DNA from: Ornithinimicrobium laminariae | Lineage (GTDB): Bacteria; Actinomycetota; Actinomycetes; Actinomycetales; Dermatophilaceae | Assembly (NCBI RefSeq): GCF_019457945.1 | Contig: NZ_JAHZSU010000003.1 | Location: forward strand, 558,001-622,000 | Length of the DNA: 64,000 bases | Direction of reading: 5' to 3' | In this document: in pieces, positions 55,832-64,000 of the stretch | Layout of the letters: each line of letters starts with the position of its first letter | Position numbering within the stretch: the first letter of the stretch is position 1 | Program-made: the position numbers and the translations under genes | The notes under the pieces: model-generated | The model's input: only the letters and a program-made list of their open reading frames with translations | Database searches by the model: none | Told to the model about the DNA's origin: nothing

Positions 55832-56395
55832 TCACAAATGGCGGACCATCGCCAGGGCCGCGAACGGGATACTGAACTCTCCACGCACCGCGCTGGCTCT
55901 TCGGGCTACGTCAGAGGCATGGTCAGCAACGTCGAAGTGATCTTGGCCCACTCGGTCGATCGTCCCCGTCGTGGGATGCCCAGCGATGTCGATGACCTGC
56001 ACAGTTGATCGATCGCGACTGATCTCTCGCAGCGCTCGTCGAATATCAAAGCGGCGTGAGGCAGCGCCTGCGTGAGCATCCACTCGCACGCTCAACCCTT
56101 TCAGACTCAGCACGCTCGACGTCGAGACGAGGACGTTGCGCTCGCGGTCTCCTGCAGCAGTGGACGTCGCCAGTAAGATCCAGTCCGCGCCAAGATCAAT
56201 CATTCGACCGTCGACAGCAGTTCCCCCGTTGAGCCTCAGAGATATTGCCTGATCTCGGCCCGCCACAAGGCGGTCGACTAACGCCACTTGCCCGCGCACA
56301 GATCGGATGTGCTCAGCAACCTCCGTAGATCTCTCTGCGATCTCCTCGCGAGGGATCCGGGCTTCTAAGTCATCAAATAGACGCGTCCATCGCAT
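55832..56395 (-). CDS. Uncharacterised conserved-looking protein near secA
   Basis: A 187-residue protein I cannot name. Residues 1-45 are helical and charged (LFDDLEARIPREEIAERSTEVAEHI); the rest is beta-rich with two similar stretches (LRLNGGTAVDGRMIDLGADWILLAT and VIDIAGHPTTGTIDRVGQDHFDVAD), suggesting two small barrel-like domains, possibly Sm- or PRC-like. No signal peptide. ATG 56395 stands 6 nt after CAGACT (a GTG one codon earlier is possible). Convergent with the HTH gene. Confidence 0.6.
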   Translation of the reverse strand: MRWTRLFDDLEARIPREEIAERSTEVAEHIRSVRGQVALVDRLVAGRDQAISLRLNGGTAVDGRMIDLGADWILLATSTAAGDRERNVLVSTSSVLSLKGLSVRVDAHAGAASRRFDIRRALREISRDRSTVQVIDIAGHPTTGTIDRVGQDHFDVADHASDVARRASAVRGEFSIPFAALAMVRHL

Positions 56396-56401
56396 CACTG
56401 A

Positions 56402-56407
56402 AGTCTG
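56402..56407 (-). promoter_or_regulatory. Putative -10-like hexamer of a leaderless promoter (56395 gene)
   Basis: CAGACT, 6 nt, then ATG 56395 on the minus strand. First base deviates from TAnnnT, so this is one of the weaker examples. Confidence 0.3.
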
Positions 56408-56489
56408 ACAGGGCGAGCCGCGCTCTCAGCAGGTTTCCACAAGAAAGCCACAGAATCTCTATTCTGAAACCTTGCCAAGGGGTCGTAAA

Positions 56490-56495
56490 TAGACT
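56490..56495 (+). promoter_or_regulatory. Putative -10 hexamer for the LysM/Rv3235 operon
   Basis: TAGACT lies 34 nt before the ATG at 56530. That leaves a short leader with an AGGGGG ribosome-binding site, unlike the leaderless starts elsewhere in the window. Confidence 0.4.
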
Positions 56496-56529
56496 TAAAT
56501 GAACGCAAATGAACACATTAGGGGGAAGC

Positions 56530-57390
56530 ATGGCAATCGCATGGGACGATCAGCAACCACATCAGGGGGCTCGGCCTCGCTCAGGGCGACGAAGCGCACT
56601 TCGGGCACAGGCCATCTGCGGAAGCCTCGCGCTGCTCAGCGCTCTCAGTGCAAGTGGCTTGCTCTGGCTGGCCATCACCGATGCGCAAAGGTGGGGCTCG
56701 GAAGCGGCCGAGGTGGCGACCGCTATTGATGTCGGTGTAGCTGCCCTTACCGGCTTTGCAGCGCTTGCCAGCTCCTATCTTGCTGTCCTGCTCGTCCTGG
56801 CCATGAAAGAGGTCCGGGCTAGCCTGACCCCTGTCACCCACGTCCAAGCAGCGCCCCAGGCAGTCGCCGGCTTGACTAGTCAGCTCGCTCAGGGGCTGGC
56901 CGCGAGCCTCCTTTTGGTGCTGGCCGGGACTGGCTCGGCGCACGCTGCCCATGAATCTTCGCCAGACATGATCACGGTGTCCAGCACAACGAACCTGGAA
57001 TTGGCCGACACCACCCGCACGCCCCCGCCTATCGGATCTTTGCCTCAGTCGGCCCCTGCGCCTACCTGGACTCCTGCCCCGATGGCGCCATCGGTCCGAC
57101 TGATCGATCAAGGCTCAGCAGTCGCCGAAGAGGTGGTGGTCCGCAGGGGTGACACCTTGTGGTCGTTGGCCGAGCAGAGCCTCGGGCCGATGGCAACCGC
57201 GCAAGAAGTCGCGCAAGCCTGGCCAGCGTGGCACGAAGCAAATCGATCGGTCATTGGGCCCGACCCGCACATGATCTACCCCGGGCAGGTCTTGCGTCCC
57301 CCGATATCAACTGCTTCATCTCAGCCCTCGCAGCTCACCTGGTCAAGCAGCCCTCGCTTCAACTCCGCAGCTATGGAGGATCGCCCATGA
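56530..57390 (+). CDS. LysM-domain membrane protein
   Basis: A 286-residue protein. A basic N-terminus is followed by hydrophobic helices at ~27-52, ~68-92 and ~122-140 (the last ends AHAAHES, resembling a signal-cleavage or anchor region), then a Pro/Thr-rich spacer (~150-200) and a LysM domain (~206-265: VVVRRGDTLWSLAEQSLGP ... YPGQVLRPP) that binds peptidoglycan outside the cell. ATG 56530 follows AGGGGG closely; the ATG at 56509 has none. Its stop overlaps the next start by ATGA, linking it to the Rv3235-family gene. Confidence 0.75.
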   Translation: MAIAWDDQQPHQGARPRSGRRSALRAQAICGSLALLSALSASGLLWLAITDAQRWGSEAAEVATAIDVGVAALTGFAALASSYLAVLLVLAMKEVRASLTPVTHVQAAPQAVAGLTSQLAQGLAASLLLVLAGTGSAHAAHESSPDMITVSSTTNLELADTTRTPPPIGSLPQSAPAPTWTPAPMAPSVRLIDQGSAVAEEVVVRRGDTLWSLAEQSLGPMATAQEVAQAWPAWHEANRSVIGPDPHMIYPGQVLRPPISTASSQPSQLTWSSSPRFNSAAMEDRP

Positions 57391-57920
57391 GCCATTCAGT
57401 CTTAAGTGCAAGCCGTATTACCGTGCGCGGCATCCCCGACATCGAGGCGCCACTCGCCGCACCCGAACCAAATGACTGGCTGCCGCGACGTCCGGAGCAC
57501 GCCAATCTTGGCTACGTGCAGGATCACCTCAGCCTCGCGCACTCAGTGATCAGCGGCGACTCTCAATTTGGTCCACAACCGACTAGGTCTTCAAACCTCC
57601 CCGAGCCCCGGGCGTGGTCCCAAAATATGATTCGGGCGGCGCTCGAAGTCATGGACGGGCTTCGGCCCGCTAGCCAATTGGCACGGTGGTTGACACCGGA
57701 GATCCGTGAGCGCATTTCCCGTCGTGGCCTCTTGGCCCGAAGGCGCAGGCAACGCCAACAGCGCCCAAGCACGGTGCGCTCGGTTCACGTGTGCGAGCCA
57801 ATTGACGGAGTGGTCGAAGTCGCCGCCGTCGTTGTGTACCAAAACCGCGTCAGGGCGGTGGCAATGCGGATGACCGGGGTGGATGGTCGCTGGAAAATCA
57901 GTGTGCTGCAGGTGGGCTAA
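57387..57920 (+). CDS. Rv3235-family protein
   Basis: A 177-residue protein with a disordered N-terminal half (1-95), a helical basic region (AALEVMDGLRPASQLARWLTPEIRERISRR, ~103-135) and a C-terminal strand-rich part ending VRAVAMRMTGVDGRWKISVLQVG, the recognisable Rv3235-family signature. The function is unknown; in actinobacteria it lies near secA, as here. ATG 57387 has GGAGG upstream and overlaps the LysM gene stop. It ends inside a perfect terminator hairpin. Confidence 0.78.
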   Translation: MSHSVLSASRITVRGIPDIEAPLAAPEPNDWLPRRPEHANLGYVQDHLSLAHSVISGDSQFGPQPTRSSNLPEPRAWSQNMIRAALEVMDGLRPASQLARWLTPEIRERISRRGLLARRRRQRQQRPSTVRSVHVCEPIDGVVEVAAVVVYQNRVRAVAMRMTGVDGRWKISVLQVG

Positions 57921-57937
57921 GCCACCTGCAGCACACT
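57900..57937. terminator. Terminator hairpin containing the Rv3235-family stop codon
   Basis: A perfect 16-bp stem (57900-57915 with 57922-57937) whose 6-nt loop holds the stop codon TAA. It lies between the Rv3235-family gene and convergent secA. No long T run, but both strands can form it. Confidence 0.75.
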
Positions 57938-57982
57938 AAACTACAACTATGTATGTCCTGGCGCCGCGGTGGGGCCAAGGCT

Positions 57983-60742
57983 TTACTTCTTGGAGCGCCG
58001 CTCCGCCCGGTTGCCCGAGTCCTTCGCCACAGCACGAGTCTGAGTCACACCATCTTCGGAGATCCGACGCTCGGTGACGCTGCCATCGCCGGACTCACTC
58101 GGTGCGGAGTAAGTCAGGGCACGCGATCGGGCCGAGCCGGATAGCGAGGCTCCCCGACCGGCGGCAGCGGCAGCGCTGCTGGCGTCAAGCGTGAGGCCGC
58201 CAGCTGCTGCAGTCTCGTTGGCCTTGATCTCAGCATGGAAGATAAAGCGGACTGTCTCTTCCTTGATCGCTTCCATCATGGCCTGGAACAACTGGTAGCC
58301 CTCACGCTGGTATTCGACCAACGGCTCACGCTGGGCCATAGCGCGCAGGCCGATGCCCTCCTTGAGGTAGTCCATCTCATAGAGGTGCTCGCGCCACTTG
58401 CGGTCCAACACCTGCATCAAGACCTTGCGCTCCACCGTACGCATGACTTCCTCGGTGAACTCGGCCTCCCGCGCGTCGTAGGCGTGGTGGGCATCAGAAG
58501 CCAACTGCTCCCGGAGCAAGTCAGCGGTCACGCCAGACTTGGAGCCAGCTAGCGCAACAACCTCATCGGTGGTTATCCCGATCGGATAAACCTGGCCAAG
58601 CTCCTTCCAGAGCTCATCCAGATCCCAGGCTTCTGCGACGCCCTGACCAGCCGAGATAGACACATAGTCCTTGACGACATCGTTGATAAACATTCGCACC
58701 TGGTCTTCGAGGTCTTCACCCTCCAAGACCGAGCGACGCTCGTCATAGATCACTTCACGCTGACGGTTCAACACGTCGTCATACTTCAAGACGTTCTTAC
58801 GTGCTTCATAGTGCTGAGCCTCAACCTGTGTCTGCGCCGAGGCAATCGTGCGACTGACCATCTTGGACTCGATCGGCACGTCATCTTCCATGCCAGCCGT
58901 CTGCATGACGCGATCGACCATGCCGGAGTTAAACAGGCGCATCAACTTGTCTTGCAGCGACAGATAGAAGCGGGTTTCGCCAGGGTCGCCCTGACGGCCA
59001 GCACGACCACGCAACTGGTTGTCGATGCGGCGAGACTCGTGACGCTCGGTGCCCAAGACATACAGGCCACCCAACTCGTTGACCTCTTCAGCGCTGGCCT
59101 TAACCGCGCGCTCAGCCCGCTCTAGGGCACTGTCCCAAGCCTCTTCATACTGCTCGGGCGTTTCGTGCGGGTCTAGCCCACGGCGCCGCAAGTCGGCAAC
59201 AGCCATGAACTCTGGGTTGCCACCCAGCATGATGTCGGTGCCTCGTCCAGCCATGTTGGTGGCAACAGTGACAGCACCCTTGCGACCAGCCTCAGCAACG
59301 ATGGAAGCCTCACGCTCGTGGTGCTTAGCGTTCAGCACCTCGTGCGGCACGCCACGCTTGCGCAACAACTCAGAGAGGTATTCAGACTTTTCAACACTCG
59401 TCGTGCCGACCAAGACCGGCTGACCCTCCTCGTGCCGAGAGACCAGGTCCTCAACAACAGCCTTAAATTTGCCCTCTTCAGTGCGATAAACGAGGTCAGC
59501 CTTATCCATCCGGATCATCGGCCGGTTGGTGGGGATCGTGACGACACCAACCTTGTAGATCTGGCTCAACTCGGCGGCCTCAGTCTGGGCCGTTCCGGTC
59601 ATACCCGAAAGCGTGTCGTACATACGGAAGTAGTTCTGCAGGGTCACCGTGGCCAGGGTTTGGTTTTCGTTCTTGATCTCCACCCCTTCTTTGGCCTCGA
59701 TGGCTTGGTGCATGCCCTCGTTATAGCGACGCCCAGCCAACATACGGCCAGTGTGCTCATCGACGATGCGGATCTCACCGTCGACGTTCACATAGTCCTG
59801 GTTGGCCTTGAAGAGCTCTTTGGCCTTGATCGAGTTGTTGAGATAACCGATCAGGGGCGTGTTGGCGCTCTCATACAGGTTGTCGATGCCGAGGTAGTCC
59901 TCGACCTTTTCGATGCCTGACTCCAAGACGCCGACCGTCTTTTTCTTTTCGTCGACCTCGTAGTCGCCGGACTCGGCCTTGTCACCCTCGGCGGCGTGGC
60001 CGCGCTCCAACATCCGGGCGATCTTGGCGAACTCGGTATACCAACGGGTCGCCGCGTCGGCAGGGCCGGAAATGATCAACGGCGTGCGAGCCTCATCGAT
60101 CAGGATCGAGTCGACCTCATCCACAATGGCAAAGTGGTGGCCGCGCTGGACCAGGTCTTCCATCTTGGAAGCCATGTTGTCGCGCAGGTAGTCGAAGCCA
60201 AACTCATTATTGGTGCCGTAGGTGATGTCCTTGGCGTACTCGGCACGCCGCTGGGCCGGAGTCATAGAGCTCAAGATGCAGCCGGTCTCCAGGCCCAGTG
60301 CGCGGTGCACACGACCCATCAACTCTGCCTGATACTCGGCCAAGTAGTCGTTCACCGTGACGACGTGCACCCCTTTGCCGGTCAAGGCATTGAGGTATGA
60401 CGGCAGCGTGGCTACCAGGGTCTTACCTTCACCGGTGCGCATCTCTGCGACGTTGCCCAAGTGCAGCGCAGCCCCACCCATGATCTGCACGTCGTAGGGC
60501 CGCTTGCCCAGGGTGCGCCGACTGGCCTCACGCACCGCAGCAAAAGCCTCAGGGAGGATGTCGTTAGTCCTCTCGCCGCCCGCCAGCCGCTCTTTGAACT
60601 TGTCTGTCTCTTGGCGCAACTCATCGTCAGTGAGCTCCTCGAAGTCAGACTCGAGGGCGTTCACTTGGGCCGCGATGGACTCCAAACGACGCATGGTGCG
60701 GCCTTCGCCAGCGCGGAGAATCTTCTCAAACAGTTTCGGCAC
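57983..60742 (-). CDS. secA: Protein translocase ATPase SecA
   Basis: A 919-residue ATPase driving preprotein export through SecYEG. Visible: [31 protein letters not shown] with Walker A (GEGKT), [19 protein letters not shown] (DEAD-like motif), the cross-linking domain, [18 protein letters not shown], and [20 protein letters not shown]. The C-terminal tail after ~835 is low-complexity and lacks the cysteine SEC-C zinc domain found in E. coli SecA, as in many actinobacterial SecA1. GTG start at 60742, 6 nt after TAGCCT. Confidence 0.97.
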   Translation of the reverse strand: MPKLFEKILRAGEGRTMRRLESIAAQVNALESDFEELTDDELRQETDKFKERLAGGERTNDILPEAFAAVREASRRTLGKRPYDVQIMGGAALHLGNVAEMRTGEGKTLVATLPSYLNALTGKGVHVVTVNDYLAEYQAELMGRVHRALGLETGCILSSMTPAQRRAEYAKDITYGTNNEFGFDYLRDNMASKMEDLVQRGHHFAIVDEVDSILIDEARTPLIISGPADAATRWYTEFAKIARMLERGHAAEGDKAESGDYEVDEKKKTVGVLESGIEKVEDYLGIDNLYESANTPLIGYLNNSIKAKELFKANQDYVNVDGEIRIVDEHTGRMLAGRRYNEGMHQAIEAKEGVEIKNENQTLATVTLQNYFRMYDTLSGMTGTAQTEAAELSQIYKVGVVTIPTNRPMIRMDKADLVYRTEEGKFKAVVEDLVSRHEEGQPVLVGTTSVEKSEYLSELLRKRGVPHEVLNAKHHEREASIVAEAGRKGAVTVATNMAGRGTDIMLGGNPEFMAVADLRRRGLDPHETPEQYEEAWDSALERAERAVKASAEEVNELGGLYVLGTERHESRRIDNQLRGRAGRQGDPGETRFYLSLQDKLMRLFNSGMVDRVMQTAGMEDDVPIESKMVSRTIASAQTQVEAQHYEARKNVLKYDDVLNRQREVIYDERRSVLEGEDLEDQVRMFINDVVKDYVSISAGQGVAEAWDLDELWKELGQVYPIGITTDEVVALAGSKSGVTADLLREQLASDAHHAYDAREAEFTEEVMRTVERKVLMQVLDRKWREHLYEMDYLKEGIGLRAMAQREPLVEYQREGYQLFQAMMEAIKEETVRFIFHAEIKANETAAAGGLTLDASSAAAAAGRGASLSGSARSRALTYSAPSESGDGSVTERRISEDGVTQTRAVAKDSGNRAERRSKK

Positions 60743-60748
60743 GTCCCT

Positions 60749-60754
60749 AGGCTA
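60749..60754 (-). promoter_or_regulatory. Putative -10 hexamer of a leaderless promoter (secA)
   Basis: TAGCCT, 6 nt, then GTG 60742 on the minus strand. The AGGGA in the spacer is too close to the start codon to be a normal ribosome-binding site. Confidence 0.45.
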
Positions 60755-60807
60755 AGCCCGGAAGCGCCAAAACGTGCGGACGGGGCCTGAGAAATAGCTG
60801 TGAACGC

Positions 60808-60850
60808 ACGAACGGGGCGGGCCTGGAAGTTCCAGACCTGCCCCGCTCGT
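60808..60850 (-). terminator. Terminator after the secreted-nuclease gene
   Basis: An imperfect 21-position inverted repeat (60808-60828 with 60830-60850, four mismatches) just past the nuclease stop and upstream of secA. GC-rich centre; no T run. Confidence 0.6.
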
Positions 60851-60861
60851 ACCGCGATTTG

Positions 60862-63800
60862 CTAGTTGAAGAGATCCTCCAACTCGGCAAGCACGTTGGC
60901 GCTCAACGCCGCTTCGCCGCCCAGCAGGACGACCTGCTGCAGACCACTTGCGCGATCAGTGATGAAGTCACTGGTCGGGTCTGGTAGGGAGGTCGGACGC
61001 GACAAGACCAAAGGTGCCTCGTCCAGCCCAGCCAGCGCACCACCACTGAGAGCGTCAGCGAAGGTCAACCCGGAAGCAACGTAGACGTTGTCGGAAGCAG
61101 GCATCTTGGCACCGATGATGGCTGCCGTTTCGTATCGATCCAGGCCAGCCATCCGATCCACGTTCCAGATTGCATCGAGTTCCAGCAACACCTCGTCGGA
61201 AATGCGCGCTTCTCCGCCCAACAGGATGACCTCGTCGGGGTCAATCTGCTCCAACATGGCCATTGTCTCGTCTGGGACAGAACCCTCACGAGTCAACAGG
61301 ATCGGGTCATCGTTGACTCCAGCCAACGGACCAACTGCAAGGGCGTCCGCAAACTCCGACCCCAAGGCGAGGTAGACGGTGTCCACATCGTCGGCGATCC
61401 AGGATTCAGCAATCTCGGCTGCCGTGTCGTATCGGTTATCGCCAGCAATACGCGAAACGTTAGCTCCCGTTGCATCTGCAATCGCCGTCGCTACGTCGCC
61501 GTTCACGGCACCGGTGCCACCCACAATGATGACTTCAGTGGCGCCGAGCTCGTTGATTGCCGTTGCAGTCACCGGCGGAAGCGAACCTGGCTTGGTCAAC
61601 AGGATTGGAACATCAGCCGAGATGGCCGCCGGGGTCGCAGCGAGCGCATCGGGATAGGTGACCCCACTGGCCACATACACCGTGTCGACCGTGCCGAATC
61701 GAGCGGCAGCCTCGGCTGCCGTCGCGTAGCGGTCATCGCCAGAGATGCGGTCCGTCAGCTCACCAGGCTCTTCACCATCATTGACCAGATCCATCCCAAT
61801 CAGGACAGGATCGTGGTCGCTTGACCGGAACGGGTCCGGGGCAAAGATGGCATCTTGTGCATCGAGCTTGAACGACGTGTCGTAGTCGAGCAGGCTCACC
61901 TCATCAGCATTGATGTTCCAAGCGGCCGAGCCGGTGACCAACGGGGTTAGCGCTTCGGAGCTCATGGCGTAGTCGAGATAACCCAACTGGCCATCGAACA
62001 CGTAGGTGTAGGCCTCTTCGCCCTCAAACTGCAGCTCCAGGTCCGTGTAACCGGCAGCCTGCAACGCAGCAATCGGGTCTTCCTTGTCGTAGGAGTTGAG
62101 GTCACCAATGATCAGGGTGTTCTCACTTCCAGTGTCCGTCGGGTCGCCAGCGGCCCAGTCAGCCAGTGCCATTGCTGCATCGGTGCGAACACCGTTGCAG
62201 TTGCCCTGACCGTTGGGGTCCTCTGGGTCGCCCACGTCATCGCACGAGCTGCCCTTGGACTTCAAGTGGTTAACCACGACAGTGACCTGGCCACCGTTGG
62301 CGTTGTCTTCAAAGGTTTGAGCCAACGCCGGGCGGTTCTTGGAGTCCAAGAACCGAGCATCGTCAGCACCGGTCAACGTGGCGAAGTCGCCCACCGGGGT
62401 GACTTCGCTCGACTTGTAGATCAGCGCCGTGGTGATGGCGTCGGTGCCAACCTGACCGGTTTCGATCACCGAGTAGGTGTCAGCACCGACCTCATCGTTC
62501 AAAGCAGCCGTCAGCGTCTCCACGGCAGTGCTGTTGTTCTCGATCTCGATTAGACCGACAACGTCAGCGTCAAGGTCCGCCAATGCGGCGACGATCTTGG
62601 CCTCTTGACGATCAAACTCTCCTTGGTTGTCTGCACCGCGCTCACCGAAGGTGGTGAAGTAGTTCAGCACGTTGAAGCTAGCGACAGTCGTGCTGCCACC
62701 GACCTCAGGGACGGCTGGACGCTCGTTGACTGCCTCGTAGTCAGCAGCCTCGGTCGGCTGGATGGCCCACGCCGAGAAGCGGTAGTCCAGGATGCCAGTC
62801 GCATTGGTAACGAGGTCTCCGCCACGGAAAATGTTGTCCAGAGTGAACTCTTCACCGTTGGGGTGAATCGCCGGGTCAGGGTTCTGCGAACTACGACCAT
62901 CATCAATCATGATCCGCTCGGCAGCGTTCGCCTCAGCGATAGCCACGGCCTCAGGTGAGCCCGGGGCTGCAATAGCGGTCGGCTGGAACTGACGGTCAAC
63001 GCCAACCTGGATCTGACCAAAGCGGCCATAGTTGAAGTACTCCAAGATCGACAGGGACTGCGGCAGCGTCATCAGCATGCCTTCGTGCTGCTCGTTGAAG
63101 TCCTCGGTGACCGGGAGGTTCATCTCAGTGGCTTCAACTCTGACGGTGCCATCGACACAGATCGCTGCGGTCGCGTCGCTGATGATCGTCATACCGAAGA
63201 CTTCAGCTGCGGTGCCAGTGACAACCACCTGGTCTCCGGGGGCAACCTCAGTGGCGATGGTGTCGACGAAAATTGCATCGCTGGTGGCGTCGTTGCCGTC
63301 ACCCTCGTCCTGGACGTAGAAACCTTCAAAGCCGCCAGTCTGGAAATCGCCAGTGACAACACCTGCGACAAAGACAGTTTCGCCTTCGACGGGAGAGGTG
63401 TAGCCATCGCCCTGGACCGCGCCAATGGCCACGGTCTCAGACTCACAGCTCAGCGGTGGCGGCGGGATGACCGGAGCCACATCAGTGTTCTCCAGGCCAG
63501 GCGTGTTCAGCGCCTCCCCCTCATCGAGGGTGCTGGGCGAGCCATCGGGCAGACCAGCCTTGTCGAAGTCGTTGCGCTTCCAGTCAGAGGCGGCATCAGT
63601 GTCAACACCATTAGGTATGCGCGATGCGCCGCCGTAAGCGAACTCGCCTTCAGCCGGGAGCAGCTCTACTCCGCCGTAGGTGAGGTCACCCGCGTCACCG
63701 TCATTGGCCGCGATCGAGTCGACGACATCGAGCGTGACGCCGTCATCAATGACACCGTCTTTGTCTGCGTCCAAGACGTCGGTGCCGTCATAGTCGCTGA

Positions 63801-64000
63801 CTAGCAGGAGCGACAGGGTGCCGTTCTGGAGGGTGTTGCTGGCGAGCTCGTTGAGGAAGTAGCCATCACCGTTCGTGGTGCCAACGGCGTAACTGCCAAT
63901 GGCTTTACCTTGGTTGCTGGAGCTCTCGTCGCCCTCCACCTGCAGAATCGTCAGGTTGGAGTAGTCGGTGTCCGCGTCGGCGAACACCTCAAGGTATTCA
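60862..64000 (-). CDS. Secreted ExeM/NucH-like nuclease with three cell-wall-binding repeats, N-terminus cut by the window
   Basis: At least 1045 residues; the frame stays open at the right edge. Order: end of a lamin-tail-like domain (EYLEVFADADTDYSNLTILQVEG), an OB-like DNA-binding region (~200-310), an endonuclease/exonuclease/phosphatase domain with VASFNVLNYF, GLIEIENNS, NHLKSKGSSCDD, IIGDLNSY and SSDHDPVL, then three CWB2 repeats (61760-60865; DRISGDDRYATAAE, SRIAGDNRYDTAAE, DRMAGLDRYETAA). ExeM-type enzymes degrade extracellular DNA with divalent metal; CWB2 repeats tether proteins to cell-wall polymers. The composition is acidic, as in exported proteins. The signal peptide should lie just outside the window. 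Confidence 0.88.
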   Translation of the reverse strand, partial: EYLEVFADADTDYSNLTILQVEGDESSSNQGKAIGSYAVGTTNGDGYFLNELASNTLQNGTLSLLLVSDYDGTDVLDADKDGVIDDGVTLDVVDSIAANDGDAGDLTYGGVELLPAEGEFAYGGASRIPNGVDTDAASDWKRNDFDKAGLPDGSPSTLDEGEALNTPGLENTDVAPVIPPPPLSCESETVAIGAVQGDGYTSPVEGETVFVAGVVTGDFQTGGFEGFYVQDEGDGNDATSDAIFVDTIATEVAPGDQVVVTGTAAEVFGMTIISDATAAICVDGTVRVEATEMNLPVTEDFNEQHEGMLMTLPQSLSILEYFNYGRFGQIQVGVDRQFQPTAIAAPGSPEAVAIAEANAAERIMIDDGRSSQNPDPAIHPNGEEFTLDNIFRGGDLVTNATGILDYRFSAWAIQPTEAADYEAVNERPAVPEVGGSTTVASFNVLNYFTTFGERGADNQGEFDRQEAKIVAALADLDADVVGLIEIENNSTAVETLTAALNDEVGADTYSVIETGQVGTDAITTALIYKSSEVTPVGDFATLTGADDARFLDSKNRPALAQTFEDNANGGQVTVVVNHLKSKGSSCDDVGDPEDPNGQGNCNGVRTDAAMALADWAAGDPTDTGSENTLIIGDLNSYDKEDPIAALQAAGYTDLELQFEGEEAYTYVFDGQLGYLDYAMSSEALTPLVTGSAAWNINADEVSLLDYDTSFKLDAQDAIFAPDPFRSSDHDPVLIGMDLVNDGEEPGELTDRISGDDRYATAAEAAARFGTVDTVYVASGVTYPDALAATPAAISADVPILLTKPGSLPPVTATAINELGATEVIIVGGTGAVNGDVATAIADATGANVSRIAGDNRYDTAAEIAESWIADDVDTVYLALGSEFADALAVGPLAGVNDDPILLTREGSVPDETMAMLEQIDPDEVILLGGEARISDEVLLELDAIWNVDRMAGLDRYETAAIIGAKMPASDNVYVASGLTFADALSGGALAGLDEAPLVLSRPTSLPDPTSDFITDRASGLQQVVLLGGEAALSANVLAELEDLFN

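Overview
The window reads as a stretch of ordinary chromosome from a GC-rich actinobacterium (Actinomycetota). The lineage call rests on WhiB1, an adjacent PdtaS-type histidine kinase, a ~1600-residue NAD-glutamate dehydrogenase, DUF2505, DUF6912 and Rv3235-family proteins, and the lexA/LysM divergon. I cannot resolve the order or genus. I see no rRNA, tRNA, CRISPR array, prophage or insertion sequence. Both ends cut a gene: a luciferase-like monooxygenase on the left and a secreted nuclease on the right.

Layout. 0-6 kb: monooxygenase tail, RecQ helicase fused to a phosphoribosyltransferase-like domain, and a coupled beta-phosphoglucomutase/GH65 phosphorylase pair. 6-13 kb: SseB-like protein, the SOS divergon (LysM division inhibitor/LexA), a sirtuin, an OmpR-type two-component system, a class V aminotransferase and an AIM24 protein. 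13-26 kb: LysR regulator, ComEC, ComEA, DegV, LeuS with a leucine-rich leader peptide and terminator, S20, DNA polymerase III delta and a DinG-like helicase. 26-32 kb: argG, a GH63-type glucosidase, HflX and an RsmC-like methyltransferase. 32-43 kb: the GABA operon gabT-gabD with its divergent PucR-type regulator, MiaA, DUF4282, the PPDK regulatory protein with PPDK, and an amidohydrolase. 43-53 kb: WhiB1, PdtaS, NAD-glutamate dehydrogenase, two small conserved proteins, and DUF6912 with PruA. 53-64 kb: a CpaE-like ParA ATPase with a SAF protein, a small HTH protein, a LysM/Rv3235 pair, SecA, and an ExeM-like nuclease with three cell-wall-binding repeats.

How the genes fit together. GabT/GabD, PruA, the large GDH and ArgG all work around glutamate/2-oxoglutarate and arginine, and PPDK links pyruvate to PEP, so much of the middle serves amino-acid carbon/nitrogen metabolism. 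ComEA/ComEC with the surface nuclease could serve uptake and use of external DNA (inference).

The most notable signals are regulatory. A leucine attenuator-like leader precedes leuS. At least a dozen genes start exactly 6-7 nt after a TAnnnT-like hexamer without a Shine-Dalgarno site, the layout expected for leaderless mRNAs. The least understood gene block is the orphan ParA-SAF module with its HTH/LysM/Rv3235 neighbours beside secA; its ParA has Arg where the P-loop Lys is expected.
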